NCBI RefSeq assembly: GCF_030704825.1
Contig: NZ_JAUYNX010000016.1
Location: 124,001-188,000 of the forward strand
DNA: 64,000 nucleotides
Origin: Brevundimonas sp.
GTDB lineage: Bacteria > Pseudomonadota > Alphaproteobacteria > Caulobacterales > Caulobacteraceae
Direction of reading: 5' to 3'
This document shows positions 1-9,238 of this stretch, piece after piece (the first letter of the stretch is position 1; each line of letters starts with the position of its first letter). Below the pieces are notes generated by a model, which searched no databases, had not been told where the DNA came from, and worked only from the letters and a program-made list of their open reading frames with translations. The position numbers and the translations under genes were made by a program.

Positions 1-706
1 CTGCGCCGATCCAGCCGCGCTCGGCGTCGCCCATCGGCTCGGCGCCGTAGAACAGGCGGCGCAGCGGCCATGGGCCTTCCGTCCGGCGGGCGAGGTCGGC
101 CAGCACGTGGCCGGGCGCGATCAGGACGTCTGGTCTGAAGTCACGCAGACGGGCGCAGCGGTCGGCGCCATCCGCGTCCAGGCCGACGAACAGAAGACGA
201 ATGCGGCCGACCGACGCGACATCGCCGTACAGCCGGTTGTCGGCCCGCAGACACAGGGCGATGCGGGCGGGCCTCAACAGGAGGCCGAAAGGCAGCAGAC
301 GCGCGAGGATATGCCCAAGATAACCGGCCCGTTCGGCGGCGCTGGTCACGAACAGGCCGGGGCGACCTGAGGAGCCGGAGGAGAAGCCTGCGGAAACCCC
401 GGCGCGGACCTCGCCCGGGCCGCCGCTTTCGCTGGCCCGCGCCGCCGCCTCGGTTTCCTCGCGACCGAGGCCCAGGGTGTTCCAGTCGGCGAAGGCTTCG
501 CGCAGGATTTGCGGCGTCACGACCGGGAACTGGTCCAGCGGCTGCCCGGCGAGCGCGGCGATGGCCGGCGTCCGGGCGATGACCGGCGCCAGCCGCCGCC
601 ACATCCGGGCCTGACGCGCCGCGACATCGCCGGGCGTGCGCAGCCGGGCGGCGGACCAGCGGGCATCCAGCCAGGCCGTCGCGACGGGGGCCCGGTCAAT
701 CCCCAC
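1..706 (-). CDS. Adenylate-forming (AMP-binding) enzyme, F390-synthetase/phenylacetate-CoA-ligase-like, 3' part cut off
   Basis: About 235 N-terminal residues are visible; the rest lies beyond position 1. Near residues 105-118 there is a Ser/Gly/Thr-rich phosphate-binding loop, FSSGSSGRPG, as in adenylate-forming enzymes of the phenylacetate-CoA ligase and F390-synthetase-like branch. Such enzymes activate a carboxylic acid as acyl-AMP. I chose the GTG at 706 as start because it overlaps the end of the upstream hydrolase gene, like the other junctions of this operon. The neighbours (ketoacyl synthase III, epimerase, MBL-fold hydrolase) suggest it activates an acyl product made by the cluster. 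The family is fairly certain; the substrate is unknown. Confidence 0.72.
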   Translation of the reverse strand, partial: MGIDRAPVATAWLDARWSAARLRTPGDVAARQARMWRRLAPVIARTPAIAALAGQPLDQFPVVTPQILREAFADWNTLGLGREETEAAARASESGGPGEVRAGVSAGFSSGSSGRPGLFVTSAAERAGYLGHILARLLPFGLLLRPARIALCLRADNRLYGDVASVGRIRLLFVGLDADGADRCARLRDFRPDVLIAPGHVLADLARRTEGPWPLRRLFYGAEPMGDAERGWIGA

Positions 707-1541
707 GACGGGGCCTCTCGATCTCGACCTCGCCACAGTGGGACGGGGTGATGAGGACATCGGGATTGCGCTGTCCCAGCCGGTGCAGACTGTTCAACGT
801 CCGGCGGTAGGTCGCCGTCTCGCCCAGCAGGGCGGTGGTCAGACACGGCGGAGGCATGTCGTCGCGCACCGCCCCGCTGGACCAGGCCGCGTCGGCGATC
901 AGGAACCGCGTCCGGTCGTCGGTCTGTCGCACCAGCAGGCCCCAATGGCCGGGACAGTGGCCGGGAAGGTTCACCGCCAGCAGGGAGCCGTCCCCCAGCA
1001 GGTCCGCGCCGACGTCGAACGGGGCGAGGTCGGGACCGAGGGCGACCCGCGGCCGGTCCTCGAAGAAGATGGCGCGGGCGTCGATGTCGGCGGGCGCGAG
1101 GGCGGCCAGAATACCCTGTCGAAGGCGGGCGAACCGGCCCCTGCGCCATACCTGATCCAGTGCGGCGCGGGCGCAGTAGATGCGGGCATTGGGAAAGCGG
1201 GCCAGGCCGGCGACATGGTCGCCGTGGAAATGGGAGACCACGACCGCCCGAATGTCCTCCGGCGCCAGGCCGAAGCGCGGCAACTGGTCGGCGACGGCGT
1301 CTCCCGGCTCCAGACTCACCGGAGTGGTCCAGCGGTAGAGGCGTTCGGGAAACGGATCGGTAGCGGCGAAGAAGGCGGGATCGTAGCCGGTGTCGAACAG
1401 CATCGGCCCCTCGTCCGGATGGACGATCAGGGCCGCCAGCGCCGGAAAGACGGTCGGCGCCAGACCGGCGTCACGACGGGTCATGACGGCCGGATGTGAG
1501 CATTCGCCGGCGCGCAGGATGTGGACGCTGCAACGCTTCAT
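696..1541 (-). CDS. MBL-fold metallo-hydrolase
   Basis: A 281-residue enzyme of the metallo-beta-lactamase superfamily. The metal-binding motif SHFHGDH lies near residue 103, followed by further likely ligands: the His of PGHCPGH (about 198), the Asp of IADAAW (about 217) and the His of TPSHCG (about 267). The arrangement is like that of lactonases and other small ester hydrolases. No signal peptide is seen, so it is probably cytoplasmic. The ATG at 1541 overlaps the TGA of the epimerase gene by 4 bases (ATGA), which argues for coupled translation and against the longer reading frame. It may hydrolyse a thioester, lactone or ester made by the cluster; that is inference. Confidence 0.85.
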   Translation of the reverse strand: MKRCSVHILRAGECSHPAVMTRRDAGLAPTVFPALAALIVHPDEGPMLFDTGYDPAFFAATDPFPERLYRWTTPVSLEPGDAVADQLPRFGLAPEDIRAVVVSHFHGDHVAGLARFPNARIYCARAALDQVWRRGRFARLRQGILAALAPADIDARAIFFEDRPRVALGPDLAPFDVGADLLGDGSLLAVNLPGHCPGHWGLLVRQTDDRTRFLIADAAWSSGAVRDDMPPPCLTTALLGETATYRRTLNSLHRLGQRNPDVLITPSHCGEVEIERPRRGD

Positions 1542-2527
1542 GACCCCGCCAGCCGGGGAGCGACCGCCATGGCCGTCTCGACGGCGTCGTACTCGGGAAC
1601 ATAGTCGAGCAGGCGGCGGGCCCGGGTCAGGTCGAAGGTCTGGGACCAGGCCAGGGTGGACAGGGTGTAGGGCGTCAGCACGGGTTCGGGCCGGCCGGGC
1701 AGGACCCGGCACAAGGTGTCCGCGCCCACCGACAAGACCTGGCCGAGAACGAGCGGGACGGACAGGGTTCGAACCTCCGTTCCCAGCGCCTGGGCGAGCC
1801 TGCCGACCAGACCGGCGACGGGCGTCGATCGCCCGCCCGCGATATTGACCGCCTGTCCGCCGGCCGCCTCCCGGTGGATATCGGCCAGCACGAGGGCGCG
1901 GGCGGCGTCGCGCACGTCGGTCATTTCCACCAGGGCCCGCCCCTCCCGGAACAGCGGAAACCGCCCGCGTCGCACCAGCCGCAGGATGCGCGGGAGAAGG
2001 ACGGCGTCATCGGGACCGACCAGGGCGCGCGGACGGATGGCGACGGTGCGGAATCCCGGCGCGTCCGCGGCGAGCACGAGGGCCTCGGCCTCGCCCTTGG
2101 TCCGGGCGTAGGCGTTGAGCGGGCGCGCGGGCCAGGGCGTGTCTTCGGTGATGTCGGTCTGGTCGGCCCAGCGGGCGTAGACCGAGGGCGAGGAGACGAA
2201 GACGAAGGCCTCCGCCCTCGCCTTTCGCGCGGCCCGGAGCAGGGCCGCGGTCAGATCGACGTTGGCCCGCTGAAAGGCCAGGTCCGGTCCCCAGGGGCTG
2301 GACAGGGCCGCAGCGTGGAAGACGACATCAATATCCTGGCAAACCGCGTCGGGTCCAAGATCGAACAGGTCGCCCGCGACGGCCTCGGCCCCCAGGGCGG
2401 CCAGCCGGTCGATCGCCGCCGGGCTCCGGCCGGTCGCGCGGACCGTATAGCCGGCGTCCAGCAGGGCCTGCGTCAGCGCCAGGCCCAGGCCGCCGGTCGC
2501 GCCGGTGACCAGCGCCCGGCGGCTCAC
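1538..2527 (-). CDS. NAD-dependent epimerase/dehydratase (extended SDR)
   Basis: A 329-residue extended short-chain dehydrogenase. The N-terminal Rossmann motif TGATGGLG (residues about 8-15) binds NAD(P), and the active-site YxxxK appears as YARTK near residue 141. The length is normal for the family and resembles sterol- or OleD-type 3-beta-hydroxy dehydrogenases as much as sugar epimerases. It overlaps the genes on both sides by 4 bases, so it is a middle gene of the KAS III-SDR-hydrolase-ligase operon. Reduction or oxidation of a beta-keto or hydroxy acyl product of the synthase next door would fit; the substrate cannot be read from the sequence. Confidence 0.85.
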   Translation of the reverse strand: MSRRALVTGATGGLGLALTQALLDAGYTVRATGRSPAAIDRLAALGAEAVAGDLFDLGPDAVCQDIDVVFHAAALSSPWGPDLAFQRANVDLTAALLRAARKARAEAFVFVSSPSVYARWADQTDITEDTPWPARPLNAYARTKGEAEALVLAADAPGFRTVAIRPRALVGPDDAVLLPRILRLVRRGRFPLFREGRALVEMTDVRDAARALVLADIHREAAGGQAVNIAGGRSTPVAGLVGRLAQALGTEVRTLSVPLVLGQVLSVGADTLCRVLPGRPEPVLTPYTLSTLAWSQTFDLTRARRLLDYVPEYDAVETAMAVAPRLAGS

Positions 2528-3519
2528 GTCCGCAGCACCATGGCGGCCGCGCTGACGCCCGCCGCCGTTCCCAGCAGGAGGACGGTCCTGCCAGGAGCGA
2601 GCAGTCCGCGAACCCGCGCCTCGGCCAGCACAGTCGGCAGCGAGGCCGCGATCTGGTTGCCGTGGGTGGCGAAGATGTCGATCACCCGGGCCGGATCGCC
2701 GCCCATCAGCCGCCGCACATGCTCCAGACCGGGGGCGCTGGCCTGGTGGCCGACGATGACGTCGACCGTCTCGCGGGTCAGGCCCGCCTCGCCCAGCACC
2801 CGGTCGATCAGGGCCGGCAGGGCGCGGGCGGCGGCCTTGAAGATGCCGAAGGCGTCCATGTGGAAGCGCGCGCCCTCGGTCAGGGCCTCCAGTCCATGCT
2901 CCACCCGGATGCGCGTCCCGCCGCTGCGCAGGGTGGCCAGGTCCTTGCCCTCGCCATAGGTTTCGAAGCCGCGCGCCAGCAGGCCGGGACCGTCAGGGTC
3001 CGTTCCGGCCTCGAGGCAGACCGCCGCGGCCCCGTCGCCGAAGATAGCCGCCGAGGCCGGCGTGTCCCAGTCCAGCCCCGCCGAGGCGATGTCGCTGGAT
3101 ACGATCAGGGCGCGGCGGAAGCGGCGGGTCTCAAAGCCCATGGCGGCGACGTCCAGCGCCGTCACGAATGACAGGCAGGTCTGGTTGACGTCGAAGGCCC
3201 AGATACCGGACTTGCCGAGGCCCAGGGCCTGCTGGATCAGCACCGAGGCCCCGGGAATGGGCTGTTCCATCACCGCGCAGGCGCCGATCAGAACGTCGAA
3301 TTCGCCCTCGGCCCAGCCGGCCATCGCCAGGGCCCGGCGCGCGGCCTCGGCGCCCATCATGGAGGTGGTTTCGTCGGGAGCGGCGACGCCGCGGGCGGCG
3401 ATGCCGAACTGCGTCTCGGTCCAGCCGGCGGGCTGGCCGAACACGGCGTCCAGCGCCTGCGACGGCCGGTGTTCGCGCGGAGCATAGGCCCCCAGGCCGG
3501 CCAGGATCATTGGCGTCAT
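2524..3519 (-). CDS. 3-oxoacyl-ACP synthase III family protein (FabH/OleA-like)
   Basis: A 331-residue thiolase-fold condensing enzyme. The catalytic triad is visible: Cys in NQTCLSF (about 113), His in GHQASA (about 257) and Asn in HGNQIA (about 285), in the order and spacing of ketoacyl-ACP synthase III. Such enzymes condense an acyl-CoA or acyl-ACP with a malonyl or second acyl unit. The gene is not in a fatty-acid or phospholipid operon but leads a run of tightly overlapping genes, which suggests a specialised lipid or natural-product role rather than the housekeeping fabH. A gap of about 48 bases separates it from the Nudix gene upstream. Confidence 0.85.
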   Translation of the reverse strand: MTPMILAGLGAYAPREHRPSQALDAVFGQPAGWTETQFGIAARGVAAPDETTSMMGAEAARRALAMAGWAEGEFDVLIGACAVMEQPIPGASVLIQQALGLGKSGIWAFDVNQTCLSFVTALDVAAMGFETRRFRRALIVSSDIASAGLDWDTPASAAIFGDGAAAVCLEAGTDPDGPGLLARGFETYGEGKDLATLRSGGTRIRVEHGLEALTEGARFHMDAFGIFKAAARALPALIDRVLGEAGLTRETVDVIVGHQASAPGLEHVRRLMGGDPARVIDIFATHGNQIAASLPTVLAEARVRGLLAPGRTVLLLGTAAGVSAAAMVLRT

Positions 3520-3567
3520 GGCATGAGGTTAGTCGCGCCGCGGACCCTCGTCCATGAGGACGCTGGT

Positions 3568-4275
3568 TCAGTCCTGGTGTTCGACCACATGCCGGCCGCG
3601 CACCATGCGGACGAAGGGCAGCGGCCGGGTCGGATGAGAGAGCCGTTCGGACACCTCGCCGAGCACGAAGCGGGTGATGGCCGGGAGATCCAGGGTGCGG
3701 GCTTCCGCAAGCGGAAGCCAGGCGATCTCGTCGAGCTCGCCCGAACCGGCGGTCGGTTCCGGATGCAGCAGGGCGCGGGCGTTCGCCATGAAGAAGCGGG
3801 CGTCGAAGCGGCGCGTCCGCCCCGGCGGGGTGATGGCGCGCGCGACATAGGACAGGGCGGCGAGGTCGGGCAGGGCGCCGACGGCCCGGAATTCGCGCCA
3901 GGAACCGGCGACGGAAGCGACGGGCGCCGGGGCGGCCAGCAGCAGGCCGGTCTCCTCGAAGGTCTCCCGCACGGCGGCCAGGGCCAGGGCGCGGGCGCGG
4001 CGGACGGGAACCTCGCGGATCAGACGTGACAGGTCCGCGGCCGCCAGATCATTGGCCGAGGCGGCGTTGAAGTCCGAGCGATCGACCCGTCCGCCGGGAA
4101 AGACCCATTTGGCGGCCATGAAGACATGACCCGGAGCGCGGCGGCCCATCAGGACCTCGGCCTCCCCCTTGCGGACGCGGGTCAGGATCAGGGTGGCGGC
4201 GTCCTTCGGCGGCTGGCGGCCGCCGACGCGGGGGGCGTCGGTCAGGTCGCGGTCGGAATCGAAGGGGGCGCTCAT
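3568..4275 (-). CDS. Nudix hydrolase
   Basis: A 235-residue Nudix protein. The pyrophosphohydrolase helix REXXEEXG appears as RETFEETG near residue 108. The start of the Nudix box (FPGGRVD, about 67) is separated from it by an unusually long insert, as in NUDT19/NUDT8-like acyl-CoA or nucleotide pyrophosphatases. It probably cleaves a nucleoside diphosphate linked to another moiety, with Mg2+ bound by the glutamates. It reads in the same direction as the KAS III operon, 48 bases upstream, so co-transcription is possible. The start ATG at 4275 has only a weak ribosome-binding site. Confidence 0.85.
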   Translation of the reverse strand: MSAPFDSDRDLTDAPRVGGRQPPKDAATLILTRVRKGEAEVLMGRRAPGHVFMAAKWVFPGGRVDRSDFNAASANDLAAADLSRLIREVPVRRARALALAAVRETFEETGLLLAAPAPVASVAGSWREFRAVGALPDLAALSYVARAITPPGRTRRFDARFFMANARALLHPEPTAGSGELDEIAWLPLAEARTLDLPAITRFVLGEVSERLSHPTRPLPFVRMVRGRHVVEHQD

Positions 4276-4338
4276 TTCGGGGCCATAGCACGACCGCGGC
4301 TCACCCGGCCCGACGATTCCCGGATCGAGGCGGACGCT

Positions 4339-5337
4339 TCAGTCGTCGATGCGGGTTCCGGTCAGGATCAGCACGGACAGGTCGCTCGTCGGCGTGTAGT
4401 TCCGCCGCCGGATCTCGAACCGGGTCGGGCTGATCTTGCGCACGCCCTCGCCGCAGAAGCTGACCAGATTGCGCGAGGAGCCCTTGTCGACGACCAGGCG
4501 GAAGTCGCCGATGGGTTCGGCCCAGTTGGCGCCGGTGGTCAGGATGTAGTCGACCCAGGTCTCGGTGAGATACAGGCCGCGCGACCGCATGCGCCGGGCG
4601 CCCGCCTCGAAGGCGTCGTCGGTGCAGTACTGCGTCGCCTGTTCGTTGAGATATTCGCTGTCCGCCATGGCGGGATCGCCGAAGCCGCTGCCGGCCGAGC
4701 CGCCGACGGCGGGGGCGTATTTGTGACGCACATCCAGCTCGCGCCCGGCGGGGAAGACCTGGGTCCAGTAGTGGGTGGTCTTCAGCGTCCACAGGGGAGT
4801 CAGTTCCGGATGTCGGACGCCGGCGTCGGTCCAGGAGCGGTCCTCGACCAGCCCCATCTCGATCAGCATGTCGATCTGGGGCCGGGGCAGGGCGGCGAGC
4901 GCCTGCAGGGTGGCGTCGCCACGGGGCGAGAACGGCACGCCGAGTCCGCGCATCATGTCGGAGTGATCGACGCCGTTCAGCATCGCCTTCTGTTCGACAT
5001 TGGTCGCCACGCGGCGGCCGTTCACCGTCGTGGTGAAGGGCATCCGCAGGGGATCCTCAAGCGCGACATCGCTTTCGATCCCGCCGTGCAGGTCCGGCAT
5101 GGGAAAGGCGACCAGGGTGGCGATGTCCCGGTCGGTTCGGTTGAAGAAGCGGTAGTGGACCCGGATTTCCTCCGCCGAGACGTAGAGATCCTCGGACCGC
5201 ATCTCGATGCCGTCGGTGCGCTGCAGAACCAGACCGCCGGCCCCCATGGAGGCGACGCTGTCATTCGCCGCCGCCGGGGCGGCGAGCATGAAGGCGGCCA
5301 GCAAGGCGGCGGTCGTCTTCCTGTTCAGTCTGATCAT
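4339..5337 (-). CDS. DUF4424 family periplasmic protein
   Basis: A 332-residue protein with an N-terminal signal peptide (basic start, alanine-rich core, likely cleavage after AAPAAA near residue 24). The mature part opens with NDSVASMGAGGL, a signature of the DUF4424 family, and the rest fits that family in length. The function of DUF4424 proteins is unknown; the predicted secretion and beta-rich composition suggest a periplasmic or surface role. It lies between rnr and the Nudix gene, all on the minus strand, with gaps of about 60 bases. Confidence 0.8.
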   Translation of the reverse strand: MIRLNRKTTAALLAAFMLAAPAAANDSVASMGAGGLVLQRTDGIEMRSEDLYVSAEEIRVHYRFFNRTDRDIATLVAFPMPDLHGGIESDVALEDPLRMPFTTTVNGRRVATNVEQKAMLNGVDHSDMMRGLGVPFSPRGDATLQALAALPRPQIDMLIEMGLVEDRSWTDAGVRHPELTPLWTLKTTHYWTQVFPAGRELDVRHKYAPAVGGSAGSGFGDPAMADSEYLNEQATQYCTDDAFEAGARRMRSRGLYLTETWVDYILTTGANWAEPIGDFRLVVDKGSSRNLVSFCGEGVRKISPTRFEIRRRNYTPTSDLSVLILTGTRIDD

Positions 5338-5398
5338 GACGTCCTCCCGGACTGACGTTAGCCGAACCCTTGGGTCGAAGTCGTGACGAATCCCGACG

Positions 5399-7720
5399 TC
5401 AGCGCCGTTTGCCTTTGCGCACGCCCTTCAGCCCGCCGGACGGTCGCCCGCCCTTGGGCGGTTTGGGCCCGCCGGGACGACCGCCTCCGCGCTTGGGAAA
5501 GCCGCCGCCGCCGGGGCCGCGGGCGCGCTGGCCCAGCCGGGGCGCGGGCGCGTTGGGATCGCGCGGCGCCGGGTCGGACAGCATCTCGAAGACCAGGCCG
5601 CCGGTGATGGGCGTCGCCTCCTTGAGCCGGACCTCGACGGTCCGGCCCAGGGTCCAGCGCGCGCCGGTGCGCTCGCCGACCAGGGCGTGGGACTTGTCGT
5701 CATGGCTGAAGTACTCGGTACCCAGCGAGGACACCGGAACCAGCCCGTCGGCGCCGGTTTCCTCCAGCCGGACGAACAGGCCGAATCGGGTCACGCCGGT
5801 GATACGGCCGGGGAAGGTCGCGCCGACCCGCTCCTGCAGGAAGGCGGCCATGTAGCGGTCCATGGCGGCGCGCTCGGCGGCCATGGAGCGGCGCTCGGTC
5901 ATAGTCACCTGTTCCGCGATGGCGGGCAGTTCGACGACCTCACGCTCGGTCAGGCCGTCCTTGCCCAGGCCCAGGGCGCGGATCAGGCCGCGGTGGACGA
6001 TCAGGTCGGAATAGCGCCGGATCGGCGAGGTGAAGTGGGCGTAGCGGTCGAGGTTCAGGCCGAAGTGGCCGACGTTCTCGGCCGAATAGATGGCCTGCAT
6101 CTGGGTGCGCAGGACCACCTCGTTGACGACCTCGGCGTGGTCGCCGCCGCGCGTTTCGTCCAGCAACTTGTTGAACCGCTTGGTCGTGGCGGGTTCGCCT
6201 CTGGTCCACGGCTTGCCGATGGTCTGGAGGAAGTCGCCGAGGTTGAACAGCTTCTCCTGGCTGGGCGCGTCGTGGACGCGGTACAGCAGGGGCGTCTTCT
6301 TCTGCTCCAGCGTCTCGGCGGCGCAGACATTGGCCTGGATCATCATCTCCTCGATCAGCCGGTGGGCCTCGAGGCTGACGCGCGGCTCGATCGAGATGAT
6401 CTGGCCCTGGTCGTTCATACGGATGCGGCGTTCCGGGCTTTCGATCGCCAGAGGGCTGCGCTTCAGCCGGCCCTTGAGCATGGTCCGGTAGGCGTTCCAC
6501 AGCGGGTAGAGGACGGCCTCCATGATCGGGCCGGTCGCGTCATCCGGCTGGCCGTCGACGGCGGCCTGGGCCTGTTCGTAGGACAGCTTGGCCTGCGATC
6601 GCATCAGGCCGCGCACGAACTTGTGGCCGGTCTTTTTGCCGTCCTTGTCGAAGACCATGCGCACGGCCAGGCAGGCGCGGTTCTCGCCCTCCCTGAGGCT
6701 GCACAGGCCGTTGGACAGGCGTTCGGGCAGCATCGGCTCGACGCGGTCCGGGAAGTAGGTGGAGTTGCCCTTGTCGCGCGCCTCGCGGTCCAGGTGGGTG
6801 TTGGGCCGGACGTAGGCGGCGACGTCGGCGATGGCGACCCAGACGACCCAGCCGTCCGGGTTCTTCGGATCGTCGTCCCGCATGGCGTAGACGGCGTCGT
6901 CGTGGTCGCGGGCGTCGGCGGGGTCGATGGTGATCAGCGGCAGGTCGCGCAGGTCCTCGCGGCCCTTGAGCGAGGGCAGTTCCTGATCCCCGGCCTCCTT
7001 TTCGACGGCCTCGGAGAAGCCCATCGGTACATTGTGGGCGGCGATGGCGATCAGCGAGGCGGCACGGGCGTCGCCCTCGTGGCCGATCTTCTCGAGGATC
7101 TTGCCGCGTTTGGGACCGTAGCGCTGGTCGCCCTTTTCGATGGCGGCCAGAACCAGATCGCCGTCGCGCAGGCCCTCGGCCTGGGCGTGGGGGACCAGCA
7201 GCACATCCTTCGAGCGGCGGTCGACGGGTTCGACCCGGACCTCCTTGTTGGACTTGCGGATGACGCCCAGCACCTTGTTGGCGCCGGCGTCCAGCTTCTT
7301 GATCAGCCGGGCTTCCCAGCCGTCCTCGCCGCGGGCGAACTTGACCAGGACGCGGTCGCCCATGCCAGGCGCGGGGCCGGGCTTGTCGTTGTCGGGGACC
7401 AGCAGGGCGCGCGGGGCGTCGGCCGAGGCCTCGACCAGACGGACGTAGAGTTCGCCGTCCACGTCGCGCTCGACCACGTCGGCGACGCCGACGGCGGGCA
7501 TGGCGCCGACCTCGGCGAAGCCCTTGCGGCCGCGCTTGCCCAGTTTTCCGGCTTCCTCGAGGGCCCGGATCATTTCGCGCAGCGCGCGGCGCTCGCCGCC
7601 CTTCAGGCCGAAGTGGCGGGCGATGTCGGTTTTCTCGGCCGATCCGGCTTCGCGGAGGAAGGCGATCAGGGTTTTTTCGTCGGGGAGTCCGGCGACGGGC
7701 CGGCGGGGTGATTTGCTCAT
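5399..7720 (-). CDS. rnr: Ribonuclease R (RNB-family 3'-5' exoribonuclease)
   Basis: A 773-residue RNase II/R family enzyme. Order: an N-terminal winged-helix region, cold-shock-like OB domains, the RNB catalytic domain with the acidic cluster DARDHDDAVY near residues 270-280, an S1 domain at about 633-720 (GRITGVTRFGLFVRL) and a very basic, Gly/Pro/Arg/Lys-rich tail. RNase R degrades structured RNA including rRNA fragments and mRNA with hairpins, in the cytoplasm. The length and tail favour RNase R over RNase II. The gene is divergent from the cystathionine beta-synthase gene, with 110 bases between the starts. Confidence 0.95.
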   Translation of the reverse strand: MSKSPRRPVAGLPDEKTLIAFLREAGSAEKTDIARHFGLKGGERRALREMIRALEEAGKLGKRGRKGFAEVGAMPAVGVADVVERDVDGELYVRLVEASADAPRALLVPDNDKPGPAPGMGDRVLVKFARGEDGWEARLIKKLDAGANKVLGVIRKSNKEVRVEPVDRRSKDVLLVPHAQAEGLRDGDLVLAAIEKGDQRYGPKRGKILEKIGHEGDARAASLIAIAAHNVPMGFSEAVEKEAGDQELPSLKGREDLRDLPLITIDPADARDHDDAVYAMRDDDPKNPDGWVVWVAIADVAAYVRPNTHLDREARDKGNSTYFPDRVEPMLPERLSNGLCSLREGENRACLAVRMVFDKDGKKTGHKFVRGLMRSQAKLSYEQAQAAVDGQPDDATGPIMEAVLYPLWNAYRTMLKGRLKRSPLAIESPERRIRMNDQGQIISIEPRVSLEAHRLIEEMMIQANVCAAETLEQKKTPLLYRVHDAPSQEKLFNLGDFLQTIGKPWTRGEPATTKRFNKLLDETRGGDHAEVVNEVVLRTQMQAIYSAENVGHFGLNLDRYAHFTSPIRRYSDLIVHRGLIRALGLGKDGLTEREVVELPAIAEQVTMTERRSMAAERAAMDRYMAAFLQERVGATFPGRITGVTRFGLFVRLEETGADGLVPVSSLGTEYFSHDDKSHALVGERTGARWTLGRTVEVRLKEATPITGGLVFEMLSDPAPRDPNAPAPRLGQRARGPGGGGFPKRGGGRPGGPKPPKGGRPSGGLKGVRKGKRR

Positions 7721-7830
7721 TTGTATCCTTGATAACGCACGACTGGCCTCTTCGGAGGCGAAATCTTGCGCGGCTTGTGATGGAGGGGGGCTGCGCCTAG
7801 CTTCCGGCGCGAACCCTCTGGAGTGTCTGA

Positions 7831-9234
7831 ATGTCTTTGGCTGCCACGCCCGTCCTGTCCGGTCCGACCGGCTCGTTGCTGGACCTGATCGGCAAGACGC
7901 CGATGGTGGAGGTGACGAAGATCGACACCGGCCCGTGCCGTCTGTTCCTGAAGCTGGAGGCGCAGAACCCGGGCGGGTCGATCAAGGACCGCATCGCCCT
8001 GTCGATGATCGCGGCGGCCGAAGCGGAAGGGTTTCTGAAGCCCGGCGGGACCATCGTCGAGGCGACGGCCGGGAATACGGGGCTGGCGCTTACGCTCGTG
8101 GGCCAAGCCAAGGGCTATAAGGTGCTTCTGGTCATCCCGGACAAGATGTCCAAGGAAAAAATCCAGCATTTGAGGGCGATGGGGGCGGATGTTCGCCTGA
8201 CGCGTTCGGACGTGCCGCACGGGCATCCGGAATATTACACCGACATGGCCGAGCGGCTGGCGCAGCAGATCCCGGGCGGATTCTACGTCAACCAGTTCGC
8301 CAACGACGCCAACTCCCTGGCCCATTTCCAGACCACGGGTCCGGAAATCTGGGAGCAGATGGGCGGGGACATCGACGCCTTCGTCGCCGGGATCGGTTCC
8401 GGCGGCACCATCACCGGCATCGCCCGCTTCCTGAAGAGCGTGGGATCGAAGGCGCAGATCATCCTCGCCGATCCGGTTGGTTCGACCCTGGCCGGCATCG
8501 TCAACGAGGGCGTGCCGGGCCCGGAGGGCAGCTACACGGTCGAGGGCATCGGCCAGAATTTCGTGCCGGACACGGCCGACATGAGCCTGATCGACAAGGC
8601 CTATTCGATCCCGGACGCGGAGGCGATCGCGACGGTGCGCGAACTGTTGCTCAAGGAAGGCGTGCTGGCCGGGTCGTCGTCGGGCACCCTGATCGCCGCC
8701 GCGCTGCGCTGGTGCCGGGAGCAGACGGAGCCGAAGCGGGTCGTGACCTTCGTCTGCGACACCGGGGCCAAATACCTGTCCAAGGTCTACAATGACGCCT
8801 GGCTGGCGGATCAGGGTCTGGGCGACCAGCCGCTGCACGGCGACCTGTCGGACCTGATCTCGCGCAAATACGAGAAGGGCGACGTGGTTGTGGCCGGGCC
8901 GGACGACACCCTGGACACCGCCTTCAAGCGGATGCGGGGCGCGGACGTGTCCCAGCTGCCGATCATCCAGGACGGCCGGCTGGTGGGTATTCTGGACGAG
9001 AGCGACATCGTCCATGTGATGAATACCGACGAAATCACCCGCCAGGAGCGCTTCAGGAAGCCGGTCGGCACGGTGATGACCCGCGATCTCGACACGGTGC
9101 AGGTGTCGGAGCCGCTGGACGCCCTGATTCCGCTATTCGACCGCGACCGCGTGGCCATCGTGCTGGAAGGCGAAAAGTTCGTCGGCCTGATCACGCGCAC
9201 CGACCTGATCAACCACCTCAGCCTGAACCGCTAA
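7831..9234 (+). CDS. cbs: Cystathionine beta-synthase (PLP domain plus CBS pair)
   Basis: A 467-residue enzyme: a fold-type II pyridoxal-phosphate domain with the PLP lysine in GGSIKDR (about K53) and the phosphate loop GSGGTITG, followed by two CBS repeats at about residues 345-465. This is the full layout of cystathionine beta-synthase, which condenses homocysteine and serine to cystathionine. Cysteine synthase lacks the CBS pair. The gene for the second reverse-transsulfuration enzyme starts 4 bases downstream, which supports the assignment. The start ATG at 7831 is the first good start in the frame. Confidence 0.92.
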   Translation: MSLAATPVLSGPTGSLLDLIGKTPMVEVTKIDTGPCRLFLKLEAQNPGGSIKDRIALSMIAAAEAEGFLKPGGTIVEATAGNTGLALTLVGQAKGYKVLLVIPDKMSKEKIQHLRAMGADVRLTRSDVPHGHPEYYTDMAERLAQQIPGGFYVNQFANDANSLAHFQTTGPEIWEQMGGDIDAFVAGIGSGGTITGIARFLKSVGSKAQIILADPVGSTLAGIVNEGVPGPEGSYTVEGIGQNFVPDTADMSLIDKAYSIPDAEAIATVRELLLKEGVLAGSSSGTLIAAALRWCREQTEPKRVVTFVCDTGAKYLSKVYNDAWLADQGLGDQPLHGDLSDLISRKYEKGDVVVAGPDDTLDTAFKRMRGADVSQLPIIQDGRLVGILDESDIVHVMNTDEITRQERFRKPVGTVMTRDLDTVQVSEPLDALIPLFDRDRVAIVLEGEKFVGLITRTDLINHLSLNR

Positions 9235-9238
9235 AGCC

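Noticed and set aside
5687..7711. Plus-strand frame of about 670 residues across rnr
   Set aside because: Antisense shadow of the clearly real ribonuclease R gene; composition is low-complexity and matches no family.
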